This document shows, in pieces, positions 5,521 through 7,118 of a stretch of DNA of 7,118 nucleotides; the first letter of the stretch is position 1, and each line of letters opens with the position of its first letter. The DNA comes from Bacteroidales bacterium (GTDB lineage Bacteria > Bacteroidota > Bacteroidia > Bacteroidales > JAOZVK01): NCBI GenBank assembly GCA_029938185.1, contig JAOZVK010000298.1:1-7118 (forward strand). Reading direction: 5' to 3'. The notes below the pieces were generated by a model. The model made no database searches and was not told the DNA's origin. It saw only the letters and a list, made by a program, of their open reading frames with translations. The translations under genes and the position numbers were made by a program.

Positions 5521-7118
5521 ATTTTTTCTTTCACTGATTTTTCCACAATCTCAATTTCTTCATCTGTTAGTTCGTAAAGCTCGTAAACCATTTTATCAAT
5601 TTCCTTATCTGTTTGGTTTATTTGAGTTTGTAATTTGTTTATTTTTTGTTTTGATGTATTAAAATATTCTCGCCATTCGTTGTTTTCTGCTCCCAAATTT
5701 ATTTTTACTTTTTTTTTTCGCAACTCTTTTTTAAACTCATCGTATTCCAAATTTTGAAAATTTTGTAACTTCCTGCTTAATTTTTCTATGCTCTTTTCTT
5801 TTTGCAGTGTTTTTAAAAAACTGTCTTTTTCGGTGTGTAAGACTTTGTTTAGTGAAAGCATTTTGTCTGCTTTTTTTATAAATGGCTGTTGCTGTTCAAT
5901 ATCTAAATATCTGTAAGGTAAATCTTTGACAAAAATAGTTTTCACTTGGGCAAAAACACGTCCTGCTTCTTCTGTCAAAATAGAATAATAATAATTCATC
6001 AAATTACTGTTGAATAGAACTAAAACAAACTTTAAATCAATATCGTTTTTAAATTCATTTTGCTGGATAATTGTATGAACTGTTTTATCTGTATGATAGG
6101 CTTGATAATCAATTGTTCCAATCAAATTACTTGATGTTTGTCTATAAACAATTTTTGGTTTAGTTTCTAATATTTTGGGTGTAAAACGGAATGTATCAGT
6201 GTCATTTAGAAACATAGTATAATTTGATTTTAAAAAATTTATAGGTTTTGAATTATGATATTTTTTAATTCGTGAACCTTTTAAATATGGAATATCGTTA
6301 TTATTTTTCTGTATTCCTGAATAAAACACCTTGTCTCCAATAGAACCAAAACCACGTTTTTTTCCCCTACCTTTTGACCAATAATTATAACCAACATCTT
6401 TGACCAGAAAATAGTTATTAAATTTTTTAAATTTAGATAATTTTAGAAAAAGTCCATTTTTTGCAATAAAACTATTAGTGTTCGATTTTACATATCCCTT
6501 ATCTTTTTCTAAATTACTTTTCATCAGCCAACCAGTTTTTTGATTTGTTTTTTGCAAACAAACAATTGCTGTGAATACATTAGCATCTTTAAAAATAATT
6601 TTATTCCCAAAATCAACAATTACTATAAGCTGAAATTCAATAAGTTTGTTTCTTAGTTCTTTAAAATAATCGCCTTTAATATAAGAATTTGGCGTAATAA
6701 AAGAAAAGTACCGTTTGTCTTTTAATAGCTGTAAACTTTTTTCAAAAAAAGCTACATACAAATCATTATTTCGCCTAAAAGTTGGATATGTTGTTTCTAA
6801 GTATTCTTTAATTTCTGTTTCAAATACAATTCTATACGGCGGATTTCCAATAACCACATCAAAACCACCATTATCCATAATTTCTTTAAACTCAATATTC
6901 CAGTCAAAAGCCTTATCGCCTGCAACTTTGGGGTCATCTATTAGAGAGTTTCCACATTTTATATTATCGTTTAGCTTTGAAAGTTTTCTATCTTTTCGGG
7001 CAGTTCTTAACCAAAGTGAAAGTTTTGCAATTTCAACGCTTTCTTCGTTTATATCAACACCATAAAGATTATTTTCAAGTATTGATTTATCTGTGTCAAA
7101 CAGTCCTATTGCATCGCC
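5517..7118 (-). CDS. Eco57I-like adenine-specific DNA methyltransferase / type IIG-like restriction protein (N-terminus off window)
   Basis: The frame is open from the window edge to TGA at 5519-5517, showing 533 residues. The ATG at 6878 is internal, because conserved sequence continues upstream. Visible residues 19-45 contain YGVDINEESVEIAKLSLWL, the acidic SAM-contact region. CGNSLID is at 55-61, and the catalytic NPPY (residues 92-95, bases 6845-6834) follows DVVIG. This is the signature of N6-adenine or N4-cytosine amino-methyltransferases. FITPNSYIKGDYFKELR (140-156) is typical of Eco57I-type enzymes. DIPYLKG (275-281) through KDLPYR (398-403) matches a TaqI-like target-recognition domain. 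The last 110 residues are charged and helical, probably a coiled coil. SAM motif I and any nuclease domain would be upstream, so whether this is a fused restriction-methylase or a methylase with a separate nuclease cannot be decided. It is the first visible gene of the defence pair. Confidence 0.88.
   Translation of the reverse strand, partial: GDAIGLFDTDKSILENNLYGVDINEESVEIAKLSLWLRTARKDRKLSKLNDNIKCGNSLIDDPKVAGDKAFDWNIEFKEIMDNGGFDVVIGNPPYRIVFETEIKEYLETTYPTFRRNNDLYVAFFEKSLQLLKDKRYFSFITPNSYIKGDYFKELRNKLIEFQLIVIVDFGNKIIFKDANVFTAIVCLQKTNQKTGWLMKSNLEKDKGYVKSNTNSFIAKNGLFLKLSKFKKFNNYFLVKDVGYNYWSKGRGKKRGFGSIGDKVFYSGIQKNNNDIPYLKGSRIKKYHNSKPINFLKSNYTMFLNDTDTFRFTPKILETKPKIVYRQTSSNLIGTIDYQAYHTDKTVHTIIQQNEFKNDIDLKFVLVLFNSNLMNYYYSILTEEAGRVFAQVKTIFVKDLPYRYLDIEQQQPFIKKADKMLSLNKVLHTEKDSFLKTLQKEKSIEKLSRKLQNFQNLEYDEFKKELRKKKVKINLGAENNEWREYFNTSKQKINKLQTQINQTDKEIDKMVYELYELTDEEIEIVEKSVKEKI

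Noticed and set aside
6876..6878. ATG at 6878 as the methylase start
   Set aside because: The frame stays open for 80 more codons to the edge and contains the expected YGVDI and CGNSLID motifs in the right order before NPPY, so this methionine is internal.
6715..7065. Plus-strand 116-residue frame
   Set aside because: It is antisense to the methylase, covering the NPPY region. The opposite strand has clear conserved motifs across the whole interval.

Overview
The window is AT-rich. It lacks recognisable Shine-Dalgarno sequences and carries a DUF5686/carboxypeptidase-regulatory-like outer-membrane protein, a family known mainly from Bacteroidota. A free-living or host-associated member of that phylum, rich in small dispersed repeats, is the best guess. 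No RNA gene, CRISPR array or transposase was seen. Every supported gene lies on the minus strand, so transcription runs from high to low coordinates.

Region by region, in transcription order: (1) 7118-5517 is the C-terminal 533 residues of a large Eco57I-like adenine-specific DNA methyltransferase/restriction protein (NPPY motif, TaqI-type target-recognition domain, C-terminal coiled coil), truncated by the window edge. (2) A 24-codon reading frame (5520-5446) starts in an ATGA overlap with the methylase stop and ends abruptly where a dispersed repeat begins, so it looks like the front of a broken gene. (3) 5372-4638 is an abortive-infection (Abi_C-type) protein. (4) 4347-1885 is the DUF5686 outer-membrane protein. 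(5) 1884-1058 is an 827-bp gene-free stretch packed with repeats: a 169-bp long imperfect hairpin, a 47-bp inverted repeat, a palindrome and sixteen copies of a 7-bp unit. (6) 1057-1 is the N-terminal 352 residues of a membrane sensor (two TM segments, double-Cache ectodomain, start of HAMP), truncated by the window edge.

The methylase and Abi genes form a small anti-phage/defence neighbourhood. The sensor and the outer-membrane protein look like ordinary housekeeping or surface genes without a visible functional link to it.

The most interesting signal is a dispersed repeat whose outer 20 bp read TAAGGTCTTCGACCTATTTA. Four copies occur in alternating orientation (1092, 1877, 4416, 5448). One inverted pair (4416...5448) exactly brackets the Abi gene, and the outer end of that pair supplies the stop codon of the broken 24-codon frame. 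Removing precisely 4416-5448 on paper joins that frame to 23 further open codons ending in an ATGA overlap with the DUF5686 gene. This suggests, without proving, a roughly 1-kb terminal-inverted-repeat cassette carrying a defence gene and no transposase. A second inverted pair (1092...1877) brackets the gene-free repeat region.
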